Notes under the pieces: model-generated
What the model saw: the letters and a program-made list of their open reading frames with translations, nothing else
Told to the model about the DNA's origin: nothing
The model's database searches: none
Made by a program: the position numbers and the translations under genes
In this document: positions 1-5,363 of the stretch, in pieces
Position numbering within the stretch: position 1 is the stretch's first letter
Layout: every line of letters starts with the position of its first letter
DNA from: Oligoflexales bacterium
GTDB lineage: Bacteria; Bdellovibrionota; Oligoflexia; Oligoflexales; Oligoflexaceae
Assembly: GCA_015232735.1 (NCBI GenBank)
Contig: JADFZC010000196.1
Span: 1 to 5,582, forward strand
DNA: 5,582 nucleotides
Direction: 5' to 3'

Positions 1-8
1 TGCACCCC

Positions 9-52
9 TGAAAAAATATTCCTAATCTTTTGTTTTGTTTAATATTTTTTCA
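9..52. repeat. AT-rich 12-base perfect inverted repeat
   Basis: TGAAAAAATATT (9-20) is the exact reverse complement of AATATTTTTTCA (41-52), separated by a 20-base T-rich spacer. The stem is almost entirely A/T and each transcribed strand would end its second arm in a U-rich run. It could act as a weak bidirectional terminator, be a protein-binding dyad, or be the end of a small palindromic element. The window begins too close to the left arm to tell. Confidence 0.6.
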
Positions 53-105
53 AGCGAAGATATCCCGATCTGACTGCTTCAGATGTGCACACGACCTTTT
101 TTTTT

Positions 106-164
106 AGTCCCTTTGCCGTTAAAATTCTGCACATTTTGCGCAGAAAATTGCAGGCAAAGGGACT
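106..164. repeat. Composite inverted repeat, 12-base outer and 6-base inner arms
   Basis: AGTCCCTTTGCC (106-117) is perfectly complementary to GGCAAAGGGACT (153-164). Inside it TTCTGC (125-130) pairs with GCAGAA (140-145). Both pairs share the same centre (135), so the 59 bases fold as one long hairpin with a mismatched internal loop and a 9-base apical loop. Four more pairs including wobbles can extend the base through 102-168. T9 at 97-105 precedes the stem on the + strand and no T run follows it, so it is not a conventional terminator on + or -. It could be a structured RNA element, a miniature palindromic repeat or a cruciform. Confidence 0.65.
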
Positions 165-242
165 GAAGCCATCGGCAATCAGCTATCAGCTTTTTGGCCT
201 AAGAGCTGATGGCTGACAGCTTTTTGGTTCAGACTGAAGCCA
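161..242. repeat. REP-like hairpin flanked by 11-base direct repeats
   Basis: TCAGCTATCAGCT (179-191) pairs with AGCTGATGGCTGA (204-216), 13 pairs including one G-T wobble, around a short loop. The sequence CAGCTTTTTGG occurs in direct orientation at 188-198 and 218-228. The hairpin is bracketed by the direct repeat GACTGAAGCCA at 161-171 and 232-242. The first of these overlaps the right arm of the neighbouring inverted repeat by four bases (161-164). The pattern is that of a degenerate REP-type or short tandem repeat unit. The flanking direct repeats could be a target-site duplication or simply part of the repeat unit. Confidence 0.55.
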
Positions 243-515
243 GGTTAGGATACCTGCGTTTGAAAAGAAAGAGCCGCATAACAATGAACAAAAATCATTC
301 ACTCTGATGCAATCATTTGACTATGAACTGATTTCAACTCCAAGAACTTTTGGCCATAAATCCGCTCCAGGTAATTTCCAGTGACAAAAAAAATCCCGCC
401 TGTCAGCAAAAATCCTCATATTCACCTGTTTTTTTTTGCATATTCTTCCATGTAAAAACACACAAATAATTCCCTCCGCACAGCATTCATCTTTTTTAAG
501 GGCAAAGGTGTTTCG

Positions 516-533
516 TTGGCTTTACAAAGTCAA
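516..533. promoter_or_regulatory. Near-perfect 18-base dyad, possible operator
   Basis: TTGGCTTTACAAAGTCAA reads as two 8-base half-sites around AC with only one G-T mismatch. It overlaps a second possible inverted pair, GGTGTT (507-512) with AACACC (532-537). It lies about 190 bases upstream of the lipoprotein start. The two-base centre suits a DNA-binding dimer better than an RNA hairpin. No regulator gene is visible, and chance occurrence is possible. Confidence 0.25.
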
Positions 534-617
534 CACCCGCACAGCCATCGTACTATCCAAATTTAAAGACAATCACGCAGTCATTCACTCTTCTGTTTCA
601 AGACACTCGAATTCTAT

Positions 618-645
618 CAGACAATTGGATTATATTTTGCATAAT
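618..645 (+). promoter_or_regulatory. Weak sigma70-like promoter for the lipoprotein gene
   Basis: CAGACA (618-623, four of six matches to TTGACA) is followed after 16 bases by CATAAT (640-645, five of six matches to TATAAT). Transcription would begin near 652 and give a leader of about 70 bases before the start codon at 722. The surroundings are AT-rich. This is the best match I found by eye upstream of the gene, but hexamer matches of this quality are common in AT-rich DNA. Confidence 0.3.
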
Positions 646-721
646 TAACGACAAAACAGAAGTTCATAAAACTGATTGCCATTGCCGATTTTTAATTCCA
701 GCATTAAGAAAGGGAGATATA

Positions 722-2695
722 ATGAGAGAAAATTTTCTTAAGTACTCGGCATGCTTTTTTTCCTTGATCATAGTTTCATTCGCATTTTCATGTAAGAAGA
801 AAACCGAAAATTCCCGTGTTACCTTCTATGACAACAAGTTTTTTCAATTCTCCGGAAAATTGCAGGACAATCTGAATCTCAGATCCGTTCCCCTATGCTC
901 ACCTAAGCTGGCGGCGCGTCTGGGCTCCCTGAGTTCCTCGACCGAAAGCTACTTCAGATTCAAATTTTACAAAGTAACTTATGAACAGCTGGATCAGGAG
1001 GTCAACGGCAGCAACGACGGCAAGGTCAAGAGCGTCATCGATACCGGAAGGGAAATGACTATACCCAAGGATGACATCGAGTCACAGAAGATAGAGCTTA
1101 CGCCTCATTTTTATGATAAAGAAGTAATGAACGACGGCCATTACCTTGCAATCCTGTGCGAGAATTATAACCCCTGCCTTCCTCCATCCGTAGAAGCCTT
1201 GAACCAGTATAAGGAAAAATTTCAGGCCGGCGGCTGCGGACAGGCAAGTGACGGTCAGCTCAACGTGGGATGCAAGGAAATTCTGTTTTCCGGCGCAAGG
1301 GACGGAACATTCTTCGGGATCACCTATCCGGTAACGATAAAAAGCATGAAATTTATCCAGGGCGATCTTGATTTTGTCTATATTTCCTCATCATCCGGCG
1401 GCAAGTCCGGCGAAACCTGCGGCTCGGAGTTTTCAAAAAATGACGTGATCTTTGAATCCGGCACCGGACCGTCAGGCGAAATATCAGCTACAGAAAGCAA
1501 TAGATCCTCCTCCTCGACCACATCACAGCAGATCCCCTCGATACCGGCCTCGCCCGATTTGCCCGATTATGTCTTCGAGACATCAAATGAGCCAGTGCCA
1601 ACGCCGGCTCAGCCATCAGGATCAAATAGTGTAACAAGCGTCATCGATACAAGTACTCCCGCCGCGGCAAACACCGGCGGCATCCCCGCATTCCCGAACG
1701 CAATCACGCCCTGGCAAAGCGGCGCGCCATCCGCGGTAACCGGACAAATGCCCTATCAGCCTGCTGGAGGTTTTGGCACTTCTCCCTATGGAACCCCCAT
1801 CTCCAACTTTGGAGGATCCACTTTTCCGGGTGCCGCTCCCAGTTTTGGCGGAAACAATTTTGGAACACCGGCCAATTTTGGAAACCTTTCCAACGCGATG
1901 AATAACAACTGGAGCAACTTTGCAAACAACTCCTTTGCCAATTCAATGGGTTCGATGGGAAATTTTATGGGAGGAATAAGCCAGTTTAACGCCACCCAGG
2001 GGGCAAGTCTTGGAAGTATCGGACAGTCTCTTTACAACTCACCCATAGGAGAAATCACGACTTTGGGACACCACTGCTTCAGCAAAGGCACAAAGATAGT
2101 GGTTGTCGATGTTGATGAGAACAATAACATTGTAAGATTCGGCCAAAAGAATGTCCAAGACATTGCAATTGGCGATCTAGTCTACGAACCTATAAAAAAG
2201 GTTCCTTACAAAGTCTATGAACAGGACAATCAGGTGCAAAGCATAGCGCTCTACAGGATTGACATTGCGACGGGCGATGGGAAGCAGGTTTCACTGACTG
2301 TATCTTCCGCACACCCGATCATTTCCATGAATGCGGACAAGATAGTCGGCATAACCCAGGTATCGAATCTGAGAGCCGGAGACAAGATACTCTATACCCC
2401 AGTTGGATCGGAACTAAGCACAAAATCCACACCAAAATGGAAGACCGTCGCCAGGATGACCAGACTCGGACAACGGGCGTTCGCAATGAGAAATACTCCT
2501 GAAAAAGGAGAAAAACTATACAACTTCAAGCTCGCGCCGGTTAAAAGCCGATATGACGCTGAAGACGTATTTCTCCTTGCAAATGGAATAGTCACAGGGG
2601 ATCTGATGCTGCAGACAAAGCTGGGCGTTTTCACACAGGCAAGCTACATGGCTTCCATGAAGAGTGAAAATATTGATGAGGATACCGGAAATTAA
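722..2695 (+). CDS. Predicted lipoprotein with C-terminal Hint (Hedgehog/intein-type) domain
   Basis: This 657-residue protein starts at an ATG five bases after a strong Shine-Dalgarno sequence (AAAGGGAG, 709-716). Residues 1-23 form a signal peptide ending in AFS before Cys24, a relaxed lipobox, so export and lipid anchoring are likely. The +2 residue is Lys rather than Asp, compatible with outer-membrane sorting. The N-terminal region (about 25-245) matches no family I recognise and holds six cysteines (59, 146, 152, 172, 184, 233). A Ser/Thr/Pro-rich linker follows (about 245-320), then a Gly/Asn/Phe/Ser-rich low-complexity stretch (about 321-450). Residues 452-632 resemble a Hint domain: CFSKGT (block A, Cys452), SSAHPI (block B, His531), LRAGDKI (550-556), and YNFKL...FLLANGIVTGD (600-627) as the C-terminal blocks. 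The final His-Asn of inteins is replaced by Gly-Asp, so only N-terminal thioester chemistry is expected, releasing or transferring the part before Cys452. No toxin domain follows; the tail is about 25 residues. The Hint call is motif-based and fairly secure; the protein's biological role is unknown. Confidence 0.85.
   Translation: MRENFLKYSACFFSLIIVSFAFSCKKKTENSRVTFYDNKFFQFSGKLQDNLNLRSVPLCSPKLAARLGSLSSSTESYFRFKFYKVTYEQLDQEVNGSNDGKVKSVIDTGREMTIPKDDIESQKIELTPHFYDKEVMNDGHYLAILCENYNPCLPPSVEALNQYKEKFQAGGCGQASDGQLNVGCKEILFSGARDGTFFGITYPVTIKSMKFIQGDLDFVYISSSSGGKSGETCGSEFSKNDVIFESGTGPSGEISATESNRSSSSTTSQQIPSIPASPDLPDYVFETSNEPVPTPAQPSGSNSVTSVIDTSTPAAANTGGIPAFPNAITPWQSGAPSAVTGQMPYQPAGGFGTSPYGTPISNFGGSTFPGAAPSFGGNNFGTPANFGNLSNAMNNNWSNFANNSFANSMGSMGNFMGGISQFNATQGASLGSIGQSLYNSPIGEITTLGHHCFSKGTKIVVVDVDENNNIVRFGQKNVQDIAIGDLVYEPIKKVPYKVYEQDNQVQSIALYRIDIATGDGKQVSLTVSSAHPIISMNADKIVGITQVSNLRAGDKILYTPVGSELSTKSTPKWKTVARMTRLGQRAFAMRNTPEKGEKLYNFKLAPVKSRYDAEDVFLLANGIVTGDLMLQTKLGVFTQASYMASMKSENIDEDTGN
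2075..2617 (+). other. Region encoding the Hint domain (residues 452-632)
   Basis: The predicted self-processing domain begins at Cys452, directly after His-His in TLGHHCFSKGTK. In the Hint superfamily this Cys performs the N-to-S acyl shift, and the block B His (here His531, with Ser528 at the usual Thr position) assists it. The length of about 180 residues fits a Hint domain without a homing endonuclease. The C-terminal Asn and following nucleophile needed for protein splicing are absent, which places it closer to Hedgehog-like or bacterial intein-like domains than to true inteins. Confidence 0.7.
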
Positions 2696-2703
2696 TCCTC
2701 GGC

Positions 2704-2752
2704 TATAAGAAAACGCCGGACATCTGTCTTTCAACTTCTCAATTTTCTTATA
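2704..2752. repeat. 10-base perfect inverted repeat between convergent genes
   Basis: TATAAGAAAA (2704-2713) is the exact reverse complement of TTTTCTTATA (2743-2752). The left arm lies in the 35-base gap after the lipoprotein stop and the right arm lies in the last codons of the converging pseudouridine synthase gene. The stem is A/T-rich with a 29-base loop, so it is a poor intrinsic terminator. It is the only dyad at the point where both transcripts must end, so a weak bidirectional role is possible. Confidence 0.4.
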
Positions 2753-3669
2753 AACTCGAAAAAGCAGGTCGGATATTCAGCTTCAATCGCAATAATCCCT
2801 TTTCCATCAACCCCCGGGAGGGTAAGCCTCCTGCAATGGAGAAGATGATGTTTAAGCGACAGATTTTCAAGTTCAGGCGACAGTCTCTGCTTTGCCAAGC
2901 CGCCATATACCTTGTCACCGACTATAGGCAGCCCGTTTTTTTCAAGATGAACCCTTATCTGATGTGATCTTCCCGTAACGGGCATGGCCCGGATAAGTGA
3001 TAAACCTTCTTCTTTGAACTCATCGATAACCTCAAACTTCGTCCTCGAATCCCGTCCACCTGAAGTCACTTCCCTGACCACCCCGGAATTCTCATCTATC
3101 CGGCCAAGGAAGCATCTCTCTTCAAATATCCTTCTTTTGCTTATGCCATAGCATATGGCGTGATACTCTTTTTCAACAAGCCTCCTCCTGAAGCACTCCA
3201 TCAGCCATGCGGTTGCATCCGGATTGCGTCCGACAAGCAAGACTCCTGAAGTCTCTTTATCAAGCCTGTGAGTTATCTTAAGATCTTCTTCGCTGCCGAG
3301 ATACTTTCCAAGCACCGAGCAAACATGCGGAAGCTTTCTATCCTTTCCAGGCTGGGATAAAAGTCCAGGAGGCTTATTGACAGCTATCATTCCATCCCTG
3401 TTGAATAATATGTCCTTATCACAAAACGAAAAAGGCTGCAGCCCTGACACATTTGCCATTTCAGTTTCATAATCCACATCGATCCTGTCGCCGATTCGCA
3501 CTGAGGCAGAGGCTATTCTGATCCTCTTGCCGTTTATATATACAAGCCCCTTGTCAACAAGCATCTTGGCCTTTTTATGCGAGAGTCCGGATATTGAATC
3601 GGAAATGACATGGTCAAGCCTTCTTCCGTTCTCTGAATCCTTTACTGTAAATCGATGCCTTTTAATCAT
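2731..3669 (-). CDS. RluA-family RNA pseudouridine synthase with S4 domain
   Basis: This 312-residue enzyme should isomerise specific uridines in rRNA or tRNA to pseudouridine. Residues about 15-65 form an S4 RNA-binding domain (RRLDHVIS, then KAKMLVDKGLVYINGKRI). The catalytic domain contains HRLDKETSG (134-142) with the nucleophile Asp137, the KEYHAI segment around Tyr169, and VTGRSHQIRVHL (231-242) followed by GDKVYGG (251-257). Length and domain order are those of the RluC/RluD group. The target uridine cannot be read from the sequence, so no gene symbol is given. The ATG overlaps the stop of the upstream synthase gene by one base (TGATG), and an AAGGGAAA Shine-Dalgarno lies five bases before the start. 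It is the last gene of the three-gene cluster and is probably translated by coupling. Confidence 0.93.
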   Translation of the reverse strand: MIKRHRFTVKDSENGRRLDHVISDSISGLSHKKAKMLVDKGLVYINGKRIRIASASVRIGDRIDVDYETEMANVSGLQPFSFCDKDILFNRDGMIAVNKPPGLLSQPGKDRKLPHVCSVLGKYLGSEEDLKITHRLDKETSGVLLVGRNPDATAWLMECFRRRLVEKEYHAICYGISKRRIFEERCFLGRIDENSGVVREVTSGGRDSRTKFEVIDEFKEEGLSLIRAMPVTGRSHQIRVHLEKNGLPIVGDKVYGGLAKQRLSPELENLSLKHHLLHCRRLTLPGVDGKGIIAIEAEYPTCFFEFIRKLRS

Positions 3670-4418
3670 CAGAGTTTCCCTTTTCCCTCAAAGGGAAAGC
3701 TTGATTTGCTGTCCAGAAATCTTCGGGTGGCTTCCCTTGCCAAGGGCCATACAGCATCCCAAAACGGGTCCGGTATCGATTTCAAAAAAACCCTTTCCTT
3801 CAAAGTCGGATGATCAAAAGAAAGCCCGGCCGCATGAAGAGCGATTCTCTTCTCCCTGAAAGGAGTCCCTCCATATTTTTCGTCACCCGCAATCGGCCAT
3901 CCCCTCGACGAAAGCTGTACCCTTATCTGATGGCTTCTCCCCGTGACCGGATATATGGCAAGCAAGGCGCCTCTGTCGCTGCGCTCAAGCACATCATAAT
4001 ACAGATGACACAGTTTGGCCTCAGAATCCCCCTTGTTTGAAACCACCGTCATGTTCCGGCTGCGGTCCTTTGCCAGATAATCCGTAAGGAGTCCTTTTTC
4101 CGGTTCCACGCCTCCTTCGACGACTGCTATATATGTCTTCCCGATTGCACGTGACCTGAACTGCTCATTCAGGCGCCTGGCGCTTTTGCTGCTCTTGGCA
4201 AAAATGACGATCCCTGATACCGGGCGGTCAAGAAAATGAACAGGAACCATATATCCTTTCTTCCCTTCCGCAAGAGAACTTTCGTAATAACCTCTTATGA
4301 CATCCAGAAAACTCGTCTCCCCCCTGTGATCTCCCGCAAGCGAGATGCCGGGAGGCTTAATGGCTGCCAGGCAATGGTTATCTTCAAAAATAATTTCAGG
4401 TTTGAAATCGATATTCAT
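3669..4418 (-). CDS. RluA-family RNA pseudouridine synthase without S4 domain
   Basis: This 249-residue protein consists of only the RluA-type catalytic domain, as in the short RluA/TruC-like members. It starts FEDNHCLAAIKPPG (11-24), then HFLDRPVSG (61-69) with the predicted nucleophile Asp64, GKTYIAV (93-99) with Tyr96, and VTGRSHQIRVQL (158-169) followed by GDEKYGG (178-184). The Arg of the usual HRLD motif is Phe62 here; all other key positions are intact. The ATG lies six bases after the methyltransferase stop, and the only Shine-Dalgarno-like sequence, AGG, overlaps that stop (TAGG), so translation is likely coupled. The last residues are encoded over a palindromic stretch at the next gene's ribosome-binding site. 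The substrate RNA is unknown. Confidence 0.92.
   Translation of the reverse strand: MNIDFKPEIIFEDNHCLAAIKPPGISLAGDHRGETSFLDVIRGYYESSLAEGKKGYMVPVHFLDRPVSGIVIFAKSSKSARRLNEQFRSRAIGKTYIAVVEGGVEPEKGLLTDYLAKDRSRNMTVVSNKGDSEAKLCHLYYDVLERSDRGALLAIYPVTGRSHQIRVQLSSRGWPIAGDEKYGGTPFREKRIALHAAGLSFDHPTLKERVFLKSIPDPFWDAVWPLAREATRRFLDSKSSFPFEGKGKL
3675..3698 (-). promoter_or_regulatory. Alternative hairpins over the ribosome-binding site of the S4-type synthase gene
   Basis: In the - strand transcript TTTCCCTTT (3698-3690) can pair perfectly over nine bases with AAAGGGAAA (3683-3675), which contains the Shine-Dalgarno sequence, around a six-base loop. The same segment can instead form seven pairs with AGGGAAA (3688-3682) just upstream, leaving part of the Shine-Dalgarno free. 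The two folds exclude each other. Because this segment encodes the end of the upstream synthase, ribosomes finishing that gene would melt either fold and expose the site. This fits the TGATG overlap and suggests tight translational coupling. No ligand or regulator is implied. Confidence 0.4.
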
Positions 4419-4424
4419 AAAAGC

Positions 4425-5312
4425 CTAGTTACCAGGTTTAAGGAAATTTCGTCCTTCAGGGCCGGGTTTACATTTAAGGAACTGCCTGCGAACCTCCGCA
4501 AGAACAAGAGCCGCTGATGTAGCTACATTGAGACTCTCGACATCCCCCGTACCCTCGATTTTTATCATCTGGGAACACCGTTCCAAGGCCTTCTTCGTCA
4601 AACCGCTGTTTTCAGCACCAAAGAGAATAAGGCTCTTTTTTTTGAATTTCATATCATACAGATTCCTGCCCTTATGAGAAGAACTCCCGAAAATTGTGTA
4701 TCCATGTGATACAAACCTGTCAAGCACGGCGCCAATATCTTCCATGTAAAAAAAAGGAACATACTCAGCTCCGCCCTCGGCGGTCCTGTATGCAGAACCT
4801 GAAAGGCACGTTTGATCCCTGCTGATGAAGACTATGCCCCTGCAGCCAAAATGGGCTGCAGCCCTCAGAACAGCACCCTGATTGTGAGGGTTAGCAACCG
4901 ACTCTGCCAAAATGAAAATATCCGGTTTCCCCGGAATTTTCTCGCTATGGGAGAGATATTCTTCAAGATCGTTATCCCTGTATTTTCTCAATATGCAAAT
5001 ATTTTCATGATGAACACTTTTTGTGACAGCATCCATTTCCAATCTTTCAACAATATGATAAGCTTTTTTGTTTTTGGCGCAGAAAAAAAGCAGGTCCTTG
5101 AAAAGATCTTTTGCCTCATCTGTCACATAAACTCTTATTATGTCCTCTCTCGCCTTGGAAAAAAGAGCCCTGCAGGCATTTACGCCGGTAACCTTTATTT
5201 CACCTTCCTTATCTTCGCGTTCAGGAATCTTGCCTGTTTTTTTGTCGGATCGAGAACCTTTTTTAAATTTTGCAAAGGAACCCTTTGCTCCTTCTTTCCT
5301 CTTTGAAGTCAT
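4425..5312 (-). CDS. SpoU/TrmH-family RNA 2'-O-methyltransferase
   Basis: This 295-residue enzyme should transfer methyl from S-adenosylmethionine to a ribose 2'-OH in rRNA or tRNA. Residues 1-40 are a basic, Lys-rich extension with 14 Lys/Arg. Residues about 41-110 resemble the L30e-like substrate-binding domain (VTGVNACRAL at the start). The SpoU trefoil-knot domain (about 131-277) shows motif 1 NPHNQGAVLRAA (141-152, Asn144 and Arg150), motif 2 LFGAENSGL (230-238, Glu235), and motif 3 ESLNVATSAAL (259-269, Asn262). This arrangement is closest to RlmB-type enzymes, but the target base is uncertain. The conserved fold ends near AEVRRQ (272-277). Most of the remaining residues (FLKCKPGPEGRNFLKPGN) are encoded by a 34-base repeat that recurs at 5548-5581, so the tail appears acquired. 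The start ATG follows GGAA by five bases. It is the first gene of the three-gene cluster. Confidence 0.92.
   Translation of the reverse strand: MTSKRKEGAKGSFAKFKKGSRSDKKTGKIPEREDKEGEIKVTGVNACRALFSKAREDIIRVYVTDEAKDLFKDLLFFCAKNKKAYHIVERLEMDAVTKSVHHENICILRKYRDNDLEEYLSHSEKIPGKPDIFILAESVANPHNQGAVLRAAAHFGCRGIVFISRDQTCLSGSAYRTAEGGAEYVPFFYMEDIGAVLDRFVSHGYTIFGSSSHKGRNLYDMKFKKKSLILFGAENSGLTKKALERCSQMIKIEGTGDVESLNVATSAALVLAEVRRQFLKCKPGPEGRNFLKPGN
4433..4466 (+). repeat. Degenerate copy of a 34-base element inside the methyltransferase gene
   Basis: It matches 5548-5581 in the same orientation at 29 of 34 positions, with uninterrupted runs of 11 (GTTTAAGGAAA) and 14 bases (TCGTCCTTCAGGGC). On the - strand it is read in frame as GPEGRNFLKPG, most of the last residues of the methyltransferase. 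Four of the five differences fall in the arms of the palindrome, so this copy has lost most of the stem while keeping the core and the reading frame. That fits an old insertion now evolving as coding sequence. Confidence 0.75.
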
Positions 5313-5357
5313 TTTTTTTCCGAAAGAAAATTGGTTATTTCAAACGATTGAGGCAAA

Positions 5358-5363
5358 ATAATA
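5358..5363 (-). promoter_or_regulatory. Possible -10 element of the RNA-modification operon
   Basis: On the - strand TATTAT (plus-strand ATAATA) matches five of six bases of TATAAT and lies 45 bases before the methyltransferase start, after an A-rich spacer. No good -35 hexamer is found at 16-18 bases; AGTTTC is the nearest and is poor. No better candidate was seen between the gene start and the window edge. Transcription could also come from beyond the edge. Confidence 0.25.

Larger units (their letters stand above)
1..721. other. Gene-free leader region with several palindromes
   Basis: No open frame here looks like a gene. The longest ATG frame (436-648) has no Shine-Dalgarno sequence and a composition unlike the real genes. 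The first 240 bases hold inverted repeats at 9-52, 68-84 (ATCTGA/TCAGAT), 106-164 and 179-216. Homopolymer T tracts lie at 97-105 and about 430-438, neither directly behind a good GC-rich stem, so I do not call an intrinsic terminator. The last 100 bases before 722 are AT-rich and contain a weak promoter candidate. The region probably combines the downstream end of an unseen left-hand gene, repeat remnants and the lipoprotein promoter region. Confidence 0.6.

Noticed and set aside
68..105. Hairpin ATCTGA/TCAGAT followed by a T tract, as a terminator for a left-hand gene
   Set aside because: The six-pair stem ends 12 bases before the T tract and is not GC-rich, so it does not fit an intrinsic terminator.
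369..438. CAGGT...ACCTG followed by a long T run as a terminator
   Set aside because: Only five pairs with a loop of about 50 bases; the fold is unlikely to compete with local structure.
436..648. 70-residue ATG frame on + upstream of the lipoprotein gene
   Set aside because: There is no ribosome-binding site, no domain or signal sequence, and the composition is that of random AT-rich DNA; it also overlaps the promoter-like region.
171..689. ATCGGCAAT (171-179) and its reverse complement ATTGCCGAT (681-689) as ends of an element
   Set aside because: Nine bases over 500 bases is within chance, and no flanking duplication or further matching was seen.
1031..1650. 14-base direct repeat AGCGTCATCGATAC at 1031 and 1637, both in frame encoding SVIDT
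   Set aside because: It is an isolated match without extended similarity on either side, so there is no evidence for an internal duplication.
1704..1995. Two overlapping - strand frames opposite the low-complexity region of the lipoprotein
   Set aside because: They arise from biased composition on the coding strand and have no start signals or motifs.
2075..2695. Polymorphic-toxin reading of the Hint domain with a C-terminal toxin and immunity gene
   Set aside because: Only about 25 residues follow the domain, and no small gene follows on the same strand, so there is no room for toxin or immunity protein.
4812..5306. 164-residue + strand frame opposite the methyltransferase
   Set aside because: It is antisense to a gene with clear SpoU motifs, and its translation has no recognisable feature; it is a shadow frame.
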